64,000 nucleotides of DNA from Triglochin maritima. Its lineage: Eukaryota > Streptophyta > Magnoliopsida > Alismatales > Juncaginaceae. Shown in pieces: positions 36,101-47,193 of the stretch. The stretch spans positions 21,247,621-21,311,620 of the forward strand of contig OY821784.1 of assembly GCA_963682175.1 (NCBI GenBank). Reading direction: 5' to 3'. Each line of letters opens with the position of its first letter. The stretch's first letter is position 1. A model generated the notes under the pieces. The model searched no databases and was not told where the DNA came from. It was given only the letters and a program-made list of their open reading frames with translations. A program made the position numbers and the translations under genes.

Positions 36101-37590
36101 ATGGATGGTTACATAGGAGACCATCCGTATCATTGTTTGGACCATGACAATTCTTCCTGGTATTCTGGACCCATGCAACCTGGGGTGGCTCAGACTAACA
36201 CCCTGTATGGTTGGGACAATCTTAATTGTGTGACTGAGCAATCTTCATATTGGGGTAACATGAGAGAGGCACCGACTGCTAGACCACAATCTAGTTATGT
36301 CGGATCATATGCTGGTCAACAAACTGAGACATTACAACAAACTTTGGCCTCTTTCATGCGTGCGGTAGACGACATGAGTGCACCGGTGGCTCCAGTAGCC
36401 GTGTCGTGCGACTCTTGTGGGTTGAGCGGTCATGTTATCGGGGAATGTCCTTATGTTCCCCCAGAGCCTGAGTATGAGCATACATTTTCCCAAAATGCTC
36501 AATGTGACCATTACGCATCCGCGTACAACCAGAGAGGGATGGATTTGTGGGGTGACAATTCTTATTCAAATTCTTATACTCCATTTCCACCCCAGTATCC
36601 TCCTCCCGAATACCCAGAATTTTAGCAACACCCCACTTCAAATCATTGGACTCATTCTCAGCCCATCAACACCCAACCCCAAAATTTCCCAAGCTCTGAC
36701 TTGGAACTCATAGTTGACCGCATACCTGATTCCTTGAAACAAACTTTCCTTACGTTCATGGAAACCACTCAACAGTCCATACAAAATATGGCACTTCAAG
36801 TGAGTCAAATGTCGCAGCAATTACGTGAACGTGAGGAGAGTAACTTTTCATGTCAACATGAGGATTCATCTTTTGATATCGAACCACCGCCACATCCACA
36901 AATTCAAAGTACAATCTTTCAAAGTCAACCTCTTAGTCAATCTGAGGGACTTGGGGTTTCAATTCACGATCACTTGGTGGAGGATTCGATTCCAATTGAG
37001 AAAAACATGGACCGATTTCATTATGAGTCGGCACAGGATTGTTCCTTATCTTTCTGTCCCGTGGCCCTTGAGCCACATTATCTTCATGTTGTGCCTCTTA
37101 AGGACTCACCTCTGGTGGAGCAAGAGCTCCCGAGTATCCTCAATTTCAAACAACCTGATGAGAGTTTGCCTCTCACTATTGTTCCTGATTATCTTGGAAA
37201 TGATGGAACATCAGACAACTACATTGCTCATGAGGGTATTAAGAGTTTCTTGGAGGATACCTTGGGTATGAGACCCACTTTTTATTCGCCTGGTGTGTCG
37301 GACATGCCTAACGAGGTTCTTGACCTCGTTCCGACGCACCAGCATGTTGGTTGGAGAGTTTGGATTGACGAGCACAACTTCAGTACTGCAACGGGAGAAA
37401 CTCTTCTTCCGTTGCCCCTTATTTCCCAAACTCTTGAGAGGTGCAAGCTCTTTCAGTTTGATCCTTTGAATGAGATGTCTTTGCGTCTAATTCATGAACC
37501 TCTCTTTTCATCTTGTGCTCTTTGTGAGGGGGCTCAAACATGAATATTCTGGCCCCACGTGGTGTCATGTTCCCTTTCCAAGTGCATTGA
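36101..37590 (+). pseudogene. Gag-like protein of the gag-only family, best-preserved copy
   Basis: One frame runs 36101-37543 (480 codons), interrupted only by an amber codon at 36623-36625 where copy 1 has Tyr. A 2-bp loss near 37540 removes the last 17 or so residues present in copies 1 and 3. Layout: 60-80 residues unlike gag N-domains; zinc knuckle C103, C106, H111, C116; an aromatic/Pro-rich spacer (130-200); a coiled-coil-like stretch (about 210-247); then about 230 residues I cannot assign. The knuckle, spacer and coil parallel the C-terminal half of the Athila gag at 33043-32150 in order and character. The globular gag N-domain is missing. The protein could bind RNA in particles made by a relative; that role is inferred. 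Confidence 0.8.
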
Positions 37591-39210
37591 CCCACTTTTG
37601 AGGTTCTCATTTGATGTCTTTTGACAAATGAAGGTGGGAGCTTATCTTTGTACATAGTTATATTAAAAAAATACAATAAAAGACTCCATGAGCAAGGATT
37701 GATTGTTGTTGGCCCCAACACTTGTGTATTTGGACCCCATTTCTTTCATGTATTTGTATCCCTTCTTTAGCATCTCACAGGTTTTGAGGGAATTCGGGTT
37801 TTTGTCCATCAACATAACCTTGAACTTCCTTTTGCACTTCATATTGGTGAGATCTTTCCTTTTTCATGCATAAATTCATGTAGTATCTTGCTCACATTCA
37901 TTGAGGACAATGCATGAAGTAGGTGTGGGGGAGTGTTTTACGTGTGTACATAGTCAAGTCTTTTCCTTTGATTTTTGTTTTCTTTTGTGTGCATTGTTAG
38001 GGTCATGTTAGTGCGCTACATTTAATATCGATATATCTGCTTGCCATGATCCTTGGGTGACTTGTCTTCTTTTGCTTGGCTAGTGCTTCAAATTTTTCAC
38101 ATTTCTTTCAAAATCTTCATGTGTTTGCGAAAGAAAATGTTTTGTGGGTTTTATGTGTGTTTAGCATGTGCAAAACCGTTGAGAGGCAAAGTAAAAAAGA
38201 AAACTCCCAAAATTGTCTTGAACTTGATGCATTAGGATATCTAGTACAGTGGCTTTAGGATTTATCTAGTCGTTAGGATGCACCCCAGTTTTCCCTCGGG
38301 GGCGAGTAATCATAGGGTTTTAGTACTCAAACATTTAAAGAAGTCCATCCTGAAACTAGTGAGTCAATAATTCGTGTCTGTTAATTTAAGGGAGTTTGTT
38401 GTAGTCAAGGACCCTTTAAATCTTGTTGTGAGACATTAAGTGTAGGGATTTTGGCTCATGTGTAGATAAGAAATAAGTGAGTAGGTGTTATCTATTCTCG
38501 CACGGCTCCTATCACTCGGGAAAGTAGGTCTGCAGAGACTTTGTGCCTGGTGCTTTCGAGTCATCTGACTTGGGATGCGCCGACCGAACTCCTGTTACAC
38601 GGGTGGTAGGGATTGCCCTATGTGGAGATTTGAGGAAAGGTGTATGTGATAGTGTAAGTCCTCATAGGCAATGATGCACGAAACCTGACCCTAGGAGAAT
38701 GAAACTCCAACTAATAAAAAGAAAAGAAAAAAAATAAAAAGAAAAGAAAAAAAATAAAAATAAAAATAAGAAAAGAAACAAAAAGAAAAAAATTGGTAAT
38801 GCAAATAAGAACCTTAATGGACTTTACACTTCGTATCACTGGAGGATGTTGAGGTTGTCCATGTCTTTCACTTAATTCCTTATTTAACTTGCACGAATGG
38901 TTCATTAGGCTAGGTGTGTGGACTGATTACCTTTATAGAGTCGGGCCGTAGGATTACCGTGTCCAATGATCGACAAAATTTGTCCAACGAGTTGAGTGTC
39001 TAGATTGAATAATGCATCTTGTTCGGATTTTGTGTGTATATCCGCTGAAAACCCTCAAGAGACAACACTCCTCCTCCTTGGCAATAAGGAGGTTTAACGG
39101 CTTGTTGCACGTGCTAAGTGCAACCGTTATTCCTACGAAAGTGAGTTAGGATTTCTTGTTTCTCATTTTCTTTTCTCTTTATTTGTTTTTCTCGGGACTA
39201 GCAAAAACTT
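37591..39210 (+). other. 3' non-coding region of gag-only copy 2
   Basis: Closely alignable with the same region in copies 1 and 3. It includes a low-complexity A-rich stretch at about 38715-38790. No conserved frame is visible. Confidence 0.7.
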
Positions 39211-39225
39211 AGGTGTGGGGGTATT
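39211..39225 (+). other. Polypurine tract of copy 2
   Basis: AGGTGTGGGGGTATT immediately before the residual 3' LTR start at 39226. Confidence 0.8.
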
Positions 39226-39252
39226 TGATTGACATCATTTCATGCTTGTATT

Positions 39253-39565
39253 TGTCTTTGATGCATATACCTCGCTTGCTGGCGCTCCGACCCGAATAGA
39301 ATTGCTAAAATACTCCCCATGATGGTGTGCAATATTCTTGTTTGCTCATTGGTCCTTCGATCTTGCATTCAGGTACTTCGATCTTGCGTCTTAGTCCTTG
39401 AATCTCTCAACTTAGTCCTTTTTCATGCTTTTAGGTCCTTTTATGCCTCTTCTCTTAAAACCTATTTATTTCTGAAATTCAAACATAAAACTCGTCAAGT
39501 AGCATTGTTTAGGTGAAAGATAATGGATATAAGATACAAATATAAGCATGAAATGATGTTAATCA
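39253..39565 (-). repeat. Residual 5' LTR of the Athila-like element (first 310 bp)
   Basis: Reverse complement of the first 310 bp or so of the family LTR, matching 25188-25497. Its TG end at 39565 adjoins the CCTGA target duplication. The rest of this LTR, the primer site and most of the leader were lost together with the 3' LTR of copy 2. The likely cause is one deletion whose ends share TTTGT. Confidence 0.88.
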
Positions 39566-40489
39566 CCTGACACATCATATGAACTCAAAATCGAGCTTCT
39601 TGTTTCCCAGCTTTGTAGTGTGACCTGTAGATCTAAGCTAAATTGATAGCGATATTAAACACAATATCTCGAACTATAAGTGGTATCTAGCTACACATTA
39701 TAGTTACCCAATTAGCATAGATGTCTTGTTCCACTCGAACCAAACACGTTCCATTTAGTGATGTAAGTGCATCACTTGTGTCTGTCCCTTGCCTCATGAT
39801 ATTAAGAATATATACAAAGTAGAAATGTGTCACATTTGTATTATATTCATTTCTTGATCTCTTTAAGCTAATTACAAGTATGTAACTTAACTCAAGCTAC
39901 ATTGTGTACATTATAATTTTGCTTTATCAAGGGGGCCACTAATATCATCACTCAATTAAGAGGGGTAATGATAATTTTTTGACTAGCTATCTTTTCCAGT
40001 ACAAGTCAAGCCCAACCAACTATTGCCTTTATAACTATACTCCTTGATAGCTTTTGACAATAATCAAATTAAACACTCATTATGTGAAAATATATATGTC
40101 TCATATCTTAGGATCCAAGACACAGTAAAACATTAATGACACATAACACAATTCCATAATGTTTTACTTGTTAGGTCTATTCAATATATAAAACTAATCT
40201 TTTCCTCTTTTATATACTCGTGTCGTCAAATATTTGTAGAGCTACAACAATCGATGACCAACACGACAATCTTATCTCGGTAATTAATGTTCCATGTTAA
40301 CTACCATGATTGTGAATAACTTTTGATTTACGTAGACCATTATATTTTAGAGCTCTACAGTTAAGGACCAAGAGTCTCCTCCTTAACACTTCCAAAAGAC
40401 GAATTCAATAATCAAGGAACAAAATGTTTGCACATCCAATCATAACAATTGACATATAAAAGTAGAACTTTTAGAACACATTCCTTTCA
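39566..40489 (-). mobile_element. Solo copia LTR, right part
   Basis: Continues the LTR interrupted at 24125 and ends ACATTCCTTTCA, the reverse complement of the LTR start TGAAAGGAATGT. The target duplication CAAAT follows at 40490-40494. The first five bases, CCTGA, are the duplicated target of the Athila-like insertion. Confidence 0.92.
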
Positions 40490-40494
40490 CAAAT
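40490..40494. other. Target-site duplication, right (CAAAT)
   Basis: Pairs with 23033-23037. After it the tnp2 reading continues F-L-P, in register with the G-H-R-K before the insertion. Confidence 0.9.
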
Positions 40495-41016
40495 TTCTTC
40501 CTTTCACATCCGTATCATAAAATGAAAAAGGCATCTAGCGGGAAGTAGGAATTCGAAGAACCTCCTACCGAAATCAGTGCAAGACAAGTTCTTGAGCGGG
40601 TGAAAAACATCCAATGCAAATTCGGCAAGCCATAAAAATGCGAAAATGATAGGAGTAGCTGGGAAAAAATTCATTTTTTTAACCTTCCTTATTGGGAGAC
40701 TTTGGAAGTCAGACCCTGTATTGATGTTATGCATGTCGAAAAAAATGTTTGTGATAGTTTGTTAGGAACTCTTATTAACATACCGGGTAGGACTAAAGAT
40801 CGATATAATGCCAGACTTGATTTACTTGAACTTGGTATTCGAGCAAAAAACTAGCACCAGAGAGTATGGGTACTCGTAAGTATTTGCCACCAGCTTGTTA
40901 CACTTTGGACCGAAAGGAGAAATTAGCTTTGTGTCAGTGTCTACATGGTGTCAAAGTGTCGTAGGGGTATTCTTCAAATATTAGCAATCTTGTATCAATT
41001 AAAGATTTGTTAAAAT
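40495..41016 (+). pseudogene. CACTA transposase (tnp2), third part
   Basis: Readable as tnp2 with a few stops: E-F-E-E-P-P, the R-V-K-N-I-Q block, L-P-Y-W-E-T-L, then C-I-D-V-M-H-V-E-K-N-V-C-D-S with the conserved Asp, and P-P-A-C-Y-T-L and C-L-H-G-V-K. The gene is cut at about 41016, where it joins an Athila-type fragment without a visible target duplication. The C-terminal end of tnp2 is not in the window. A chance minus-strand frame over 40504-40734 is a shadow of this gene. Confidence 0.88.
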
Positions 41017-42052
41017 CCTGAACCCAGGGAATTGGAACGTGTTCAAAGTTAATGGACAATGCCTCAAACCATTCTTGGAGGGGGCACCAGCTGAACTCGA
41101 GGAGGTCATGTTCCTTTATGAACCTCCCTCGTACTCAACATTTGAATGGTTGAGATTTCATGTTTGTACATAGTTATAAAACAAACGACTCCTAGAGTGA
41201 GCATAGGTTGTTGTGGGCCCCAACCCTTGTGTATTTTGGCCTCATTTGTTTCACATATTTGTCTCCCTTCTTAAGTATCTCCCAGGTTTTCGGGAATTCA
41301 GGTATATGTCTGTCCATCCATGAAACCATGAACTTGCTTTCACGCGTCACTTTGGTGAGATATTTTCTTTTTCATGCATAAATCCATGAAGTTTCATACT
41401 CACATTCATTGAGGACAATGCCTGAAGTAAGTGTGGGGGGTGTTTGATGTGTGTACATAGTCTAGTCTTTCTCCTTTTCTTTTGTTTTCTATTGTCCCTG
41501 TTGATTAAGGTCATGTTAATGTGCTACATATAATATTGATATATCTTCTTGGCATGATCGTTGGGCAGTTTGTCTTCTTTTGGTTGCCTAGTGCTTTAAA
41601 TTTTCCATTTCTTTCAAAATCTTTATATGTTTGCAAAATATAAATATTTTGTGGGTTTTGCGTGTGTTTAGTATTTGCAAAACCGTTGAGAGGCATAGTA
41701 AAAAGGAAGCTCACAGAATTAACTTGAACATGATGTATTAAGATTTCTAGTACACCGGCTTTAGGTCTTATCTAGTCGTAAGGATGCACCATGGTTTTCC
41801 TTTGGGGCAAGAGTAATATCATAGGGTTTCAATACTCAAATAAATAAAGAAGTCCACCCTGAACCTAGTGAGTCGAATAATTTGTGTCAATTAGTATAAG
41901 GAAGTTTGTCATAGTCAGGGACCTTAAATTCCTATTGTGAAACCTTAAGTGTAGGGGTTTTGGTTCAAGATAGATAAAAAATAAGTGAGTAAGGTGTTCT
42001 CTCTTCTCGGACAGCTCCTATCCCTTGGAAAATTATGTCCGAGGGGACTTAG
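41017..42052 (+). mobile_element. Athila-type fragment: integrase C-terminal end joined to 3' non-coding region
   Basis: The start encodes N-V-F-K-V-N-G-Q-C-L-K-P-F-L-E-G, the very end of Athila pol (compare 28260-28200 on the minus strand). About 90 bp later it passes directly into the 3' non-coding region shared with the other copies, so the env-like ORF is absent. The fragment continues after a solo LTR at 43191-43385. Junctions at both ends lack an obvious target duplication. Confidence 0.8.
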
Positions 42053-43190
42053 TGTTGGCTTTTTTGCCTTAATCTATGTTTTGATGATTTAGTCAACCAA
42101 ATCTTAATTATAAACAATGTAGAGTAGTACACATATTGCATTGCATATATATTGCTTTGTGCTAACCTCTACAGGTGATCAAGACTCATGGAAGAAAGGT
42201 TTCAAGTCAAGACATGTAATCAAGCTCAATTGAAGACATGTAATTTGCATTTCCTTTGAGTCTTAGGAACATTGTGTAAATTGAGCATACTTGATCTAAA
42301 ATCAACTCACATGCACACTAGGTTCCATATAGAACTCACACACAAAATTTCACAACATTTGGACTTCAATAGATCTCCCAAACTAGAACCGGAAAACACT
42401 TAAACCTAACTTGAACTACCAGGACCAAATCGGTCGACCGGAACGAGTTCTACGTTCGACCGATTGGGTTGTTAATTCTATTACAAGATTTAGTGTTAAC
42501 ACCGGTCGACTGTTTAAACCTTTTTGTTCGACCGATCACACGTGTCACATGACCGTTTGATTTGTCATTTTTCTTCAACGGACGGATTTCTCAAAACCCC
42601 AAACTTACCAAACATCCGGTCGACCGAAACGTTTCTATCGGTCGACCGATCCAACTTATCTTGGTCGCCCTGAACACTCTGGACTTTTTCGGTCGAACGT
42701 CTCTTTGACCTGGGTCGACCGAAACCCAAATTCTTCCAAACCCAGATGTGCCTGGACTTTTTCGGTCCAACCGACCACTTACCTTGTTTGACCGATCCTA
42801 TTTGCTCAGACCAAAAACTCAAGAATGGTCGACCAATCCCCTGAGCCAGTTCGACCTTTCACTTAAGTGAACTTAAGTTGTAGCCACAATTAACCAACCG
42901 ATCGATCGGAGTACCCAATTCGGTCGACCAATTATTCTCTGAGGAGTGGTTAGTGAAGTCGTGAGCGGAGCGCGGTGATCCGAGCAAGGCTTGCAAGAGA
43001 GGACTTGGACCTGGGTGGGGTGTCGAACCTCTATAAAAATTCCCCGTGTCATTGTGCTTTGCTTTATTTCCTTCCGTCTACCTTGCTTGGTTGTTTATTT
43101 GTTTTAATTCCTCTGCATATACTTGATTGATTAAACAAGTAGGTAATTAGCTTAAAAGTGATTAGAATTAGAGACTCTTATGATCCTACA
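42053..43190 (+). mobile_element. Solo LTR of a SIRE-type copia element
   Basis: It runs TGTTGGCTTTTTTGCC to GATCCTACA, 1138 bp, flanked by a perfect CTTAG duplication (42048-42052 and 43191-43195). It is a homologue of 49707-51221 and of 8720-10042. The middle (42430-42930) is dense in CGGTCGACCG-type palindromes. Confidence 0.93.
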
Positions 43191-43385
43191 CTTAGTACCC
43201 GGTGCTTTCGAGTCATCTGACTTGGGATACTCCGACCGAACTCCTATTACAAGGGTGGTAGGGATCGTCCAATGTGGAGATTCGGGGGAAGGTGTACATG
43301 AGAGTGATGCATGAAACATGACCCTAGGGGAATTAAACACCAACTAGTAAAAAAAATAAAAAGAAAAAAAGGAGAAAAAATGGAC
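43191..43385 (+). mobile_element. Athila-type 3' non-coding fragment, continuation
   Basis: Continues the region interrupted at 42052 and ends in an A-rich stretch (about 43348-43380). It breaks there into a different LTR. Confidence 0.75.
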
Positions 43386-43390
43386 TCAAA

Positions 43391-44623
43391 TATCGCATTC
43401 ATGCTATATGTCATTTGTTTTACCCCAATTTTGTACTACTCGAGTGTTTGTATGTGGTGTTTCAGGTGTTAGGTAATAAAGAAGAGAAAGGAAGAGAAAT
43501 TACTGAAATGCAAGAATAAATTACTCAAATGAAGCAAAGAGGACTTGTTTGTCATGCGAAGGACCCATCTGCATATCAGGAAGGACCCAGATTAAATCCA
43601 GAGGGACCTGAACGCAAGAAAAAGATTTTGGGCACAAAAATCCTTCAAAACCATGATCTTGAGGAGTATTTGGGCAATTAAAGCCAAATGAGCTCGAACC
43701 AGCGGACCAAGAGTGCACCCCACGTAAAAATAGGACATGTAAGTTACTAAAGAAAATTGGGGCCGATCGGACCCAAAATAGGTTTATTTTACTGCTCATT
43801 TGTGTAAAAAGAGGAGAGGAAACCTTGTAATCTTTCATTTCAATCTAGTTTAATTCTTGTTATTTAAATTGTTGTCTTTCATTTGATGCAAATTCTTTTA
43901 TCTTTGATGATTGCCTAATCTAGTTTTGTTCATTTCCATTATGGTTTTGGGTTGTTTTTTTATGTTTTCTTGAATTTAGAGATGAGTAGGGAGTAGTACA
44001 TGCCATCTGGGAGTGGAGAAGAAGGTGATGTGATTATGTGATGTATTAAGTGTGTGTGTTAATCCTAACCTTTGAACCTCATATGAGTTCCATAACCATT
44101 GAATGAGATTTTCACTCTTATCTTTGATGCGCTAATGCTCTTGAGAGATGCTTAGTACATGCTTAGATTAGTGGGCCTATTTTGTGGGGAATGATGATGT
44201 GAGGATAAGGATGGAGTGGATAAGGAGGAAGTATGACATGTGTATGCATGTGCTCATGTTGGCATCATCCCAATTATTGTCTTATATGTATTAATGATTG
44301 TGTTAATCTTATTTCATGTGGAGACATAGTGGGGTTTGGTCATTATGCAATTCGTATAGCCTCATCTCAATTATTGTCTTGTATGTTTTAATGATAATGT
44401 TTTATCTTATTTCATGTGGAGACAAAGTTGGATTTGGTTTTATGGATTTCATGTATTACATGTGGTGATGAGCACCAATGAACACACACACGTACACATA
44501 TTCTCATTTCCGTATTCTTCATCTACCCCCTAAGGGGTTTATTTTTATCGTTTGTTTTGGATTTAGTACGCATCGTAGTGTAATTCGATCTCATATCTTT
44601 CTTTTCCTTTTCCACTCCAGTAT
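43391..44623 (+). repeat. Divergent Athila-related LTR (type B), truncated at both ends
   Basis: It shares order and phrases with the family LTRs: AATAAAGAAGAG near the start, the GGGAGTGGAGAA block near 44010, the repeated TTATTTCATGTGGAG block near 44310-44430, CTACCCCCTAAGGGG near 44523, and TTCTTTTCC...CCACTC at the break. It lacks the GACCGCCAATTGGCGGTC palindrome. A minus-strand piece of the same type lies at 58420-58631. Confidence 0.65.
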
Positions 44624-46893
44624 TGTGAACTTTATAACTGAATCAATCAGAGGTCAGAAATTAGCACATGCGCAAAAAGCTAATGGGCTGCAAAGACAAA
44701 ACCCAACGACTATATCAAGATCAACACAATTAAGCACAACATAAAGTCTTTCTATCTACGGGTCATGAAATAATACTCATAAGATCGACCCCTCACCCTA
44801 TGTATATGCATCCACAACAACATTCTCACAACCGCAATAATTAACAGAAATACAATCATAACAAGCTCATGCGACATTAGTTTATTGAACATAGAACTCA
44901 GACATGCGACATGATCAATGGATCATGCAAAAATCGGTCATACATTACCTATCATGAGTCATTAGCTTCCAGGAATAAAAGTCTATTTCAGGTTACTATA
45001 CATCCATGCTACGGGTACTTATAAGTGTCAATATATCTCTACTGACATGCAATCAGAATAAACCACGCATTCACCAAGCAATATACAATAGAATCGAGCA
45101 ACAAACAATAACATTCATAACATGCACTAGATGACATGCATACCATGATGGGGACTACTTTAATAATGTCAGATCCCACGATACAACTAAAATACTACAA
45201 GGGATAGGCGTGCATGTATGAATAGATTGCAAAATAGTTCTGATTTCAACATTTCAGGAGCATAGCATCATGCACATAGCTTAAATAGAACTATTCCGCT
45301 AGCCTTTTTCATGAGATGCAAATTCATGTTTCCAGAAGCTGTCTCATGCATGTTACTGTAATTTCTCAACAGTAATGAACCATGAAAAATCACGGATATC
45401 CAGCATGAGAGGCACATCCACAACATCTAAGAAACAACGAATCCAGCAGTAACCAAGGTGCAACACACAACACCAAAAATCTTGCATGCTATGCACCCGA
45501 CATGCTCCCCCACGACCCAGCCACAACATCCCTGATTTCTCTCCTCCAAAAACCTGGGAAGCATGTACCTAAGTTCGTTATGAAGGGGAGGACGTCCAAG
45601 TCAGCCACAGCAACCCAGAGCTCACGCCACCCCAACCCGACCAGACTGAGATTACCACTCACATGTGTGCCCTGGATGCATGACCGGACAACCCATTTGG
45701 TGCTGGATGAACCCCTATACAACACCCCCACTTGTTGTCATCCTTTTGGGCCAGAAGCATACCTGCTTCGGATGGAGAAGATGCCCAAAGATTGCTGGAA
45801 CTCAGCTGCTGCCACCTCCCTTGCTAGCTACACACGCCTCTTGCACTTGACTTGCCGGAGATCTCAGCAATTGCACGTTGGAGAGAAGGGAGGGATGGTA
45901 TTTCGTGTGGGAGAGGGACAGTGTAACGACCCGTCCCCGAACCCGCATCGAGTTCGGGTCCCGGTCCGTCACCCATGTGCCCACTGGCCCACAACACCCA
46001 CCTATTGCCACAAAACTTAAGTTGGTAAGTGTTATGGTAGTGGGCTCATGTCTTTATATCCCACCCCAACATTCTCATGTTAAGCAATGTGGGACTAAAC
46101 TTGGGGGTTTTACAACCTACCCCACTTGAACACCTGACGTCCTCGTCAGTGTCAAGCCACTCAGTCACCAGGCGTTGTGGGATTCTAGAGGTGGCTCCCA
46201 CCCTTTAGGTGTAGCACTTAGTCCCACAATTCCGGCTGGTTCAGGCTCTGATACCACCTGTAACGTCCCGTCCCCGAACCCGCATCGAGCTCGGGTCCCG
46301 ATCCGTCACCCATGTGCCCACTGGCCCACAACACCCACCTATTGCCACAAAACTTAAGTTGGTAAGTGTTATGGTAGTGGGCTCATGTCTTTATATCCCA
46401 CCCCAACATTCTCATGTTAAGCAATGTGGGACTAAACTTGGGGGTTTTACAGACAGGGCAAGCAAAAATGGCTAGGGTTTTGGTGCCTTAATATGCTAGC
46501 ACAACCTTCCCAAAACCACACCAAATGATTGCATCCGATCGGGACAAAATCTCCCAAGATTACCTCTTGCCAAAAACCGTGCAAATTCAAATATTTTCAC
46601 ATGATGACTAGGCACCACCTCATCAAGCTAACCCAGCCCAGTGTCCCACACACAAGCCCAAGTGACCAAAAGAGATTAACTCCAATGCCACACACACCTA
46701 AGCTTAAATAGATCAAGTCTAATGCACACCCACCCAGCGAGTTGCACCCGCTTGGCCGCTTGACCAAAAAGGAAACTTTCCCAAAAAAGGAATTTCCCAC
46801 ATGCAACACTACAAGCATACAATAAACATAAAAACACACAAGCATGAATACAAGGATGGAGTTTATTATAAAATCAGGAGGGCGGGTCTTACA
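44624..46893 (-). repeat. Long LTR (type C, probably chromovirus), minus strand, with TRIM inside
   Basis: The minus strand starts TGTAAGACCCGCCCTCC at 46893, and a second LTR at 47194 starts TGTATGACCCGCTCTCC. A phrase near 45747-45760 recurs, reversed, near 60360, downstream of the chromovirus integrase; this is why I suggest that lineage. The left end is not defined: the sequence simply changes at 44624. The TRIM at 45922-46451 is a later insertion. No gene is recognised. Confidence 0.5.
45922..46451 (-). mobile_element. TRIM (miniature LTR retrotransposon), complete
   Basis: Two 193-bp direct repeats (45922-46114 and 46259-46451) flank 144 bp of non-coding DNA. The perfect 5-bp target duplication GACAG is at 45917-45921 and 46452-46456. 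On the minus strand the LTR runs TGTAAAACCCCC to GTTACA. The primer site TGGTATCAGAGC (initiator Met tRNA) lies at 46256-46245, two bases after the LTR, and the purine tract CAAGTGGGGTAGGT precedes the other LTR. It has no coding capacity and needs enzymes in trans. Confidence 0.95.
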
Positions 46894-47193
46894 GTGTGTT
46901 GCAATTTACATTGATATATCTTGTTATACCATGATCCTTGGGTAACTTGCCTTGTTTTGGTTGCTGTGTACTTTAATTTTTCCATTTATTTAAAAATCAT
47001 CATGTGTTTGTGAAAGAAAATGTTTTGTGGGTTTTGTGTGTTTAGCGTTTGCAAAACTATTGAGAGAAAAAGTAAAAAGGAAACTCCCAAAATCAACTTG
47101 AACATTACGCATTAGGATATCTAGTACACTGATTTAAGGTCCTATCTCAAGTCGTAAGGATGCACCTTAGTTTTCCCATAGGGGGAGAGTAAT
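46894..47193 (+). mobile_element. Athila-type 3' non-coding fragment
   Basis: 300 bp alignable with about 41530-41830 and with the same region in the gag-only copies (ATGATCCTTGGG...CTTGCC, AAAGAAAATGTTTTGTGGG). It is enclosed by two type-C LTR starts in opposite directions. Confidence 0.75.

Larger units (their letters stand above)
33719..39252 (+). mobile_element. Gag-only Athila-type LTR element, copy 2, 3' LTR nearly lost
   Basis: Full 5' LTR (33719-34967), tRNA-Asp primer site, leader, almost intact gag-like gene, 3' non-coding region and purine tract. Only the first 25-30 bp of the 3' LTR remain (39226-39252). The sequence then switches, at the shared bases TTTGT, into an inverted LTR fragment that belongs to the host Athila-like element. 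It lies head-to-head against the host's gag. Confidence 0.88.
24126..39565 (-). mobile_element. Athila-like Ty3/gypsy retrotransposon with env-like ORF, itself invaded
   Basis: Read on the minus strand: remnant 5' LTR (39565-39253), inserted gag-only copy 2 (39252-33719), gag, protease, RT, RNase H, integrase, env-like ORF, 3' non-coding region, purine tract and 3' LTR (25497-24126). The CCTGA target duplication at both ends is perfect. The primer site is lost, but relatives with the same LTR use tRNA-Asp. All genes have stops or shifts. This element, or an intact sister, is the plausible source of the enzymes for the gag-only copies. Confidence 0.92.

Noticed and set aside
45502..46020. 172-codon frame near the TRIM
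   Set aside because: It crosses the TRIM boundary and runs through LTR sequence; no domain is visible.
45922..46451. TRIM as a Cassandra element with a 5S rRNA-like LTR
   Set aside because: Only a short GGGTGAC-like phrase is shared; the 5S internal promoter boxes are not readable.
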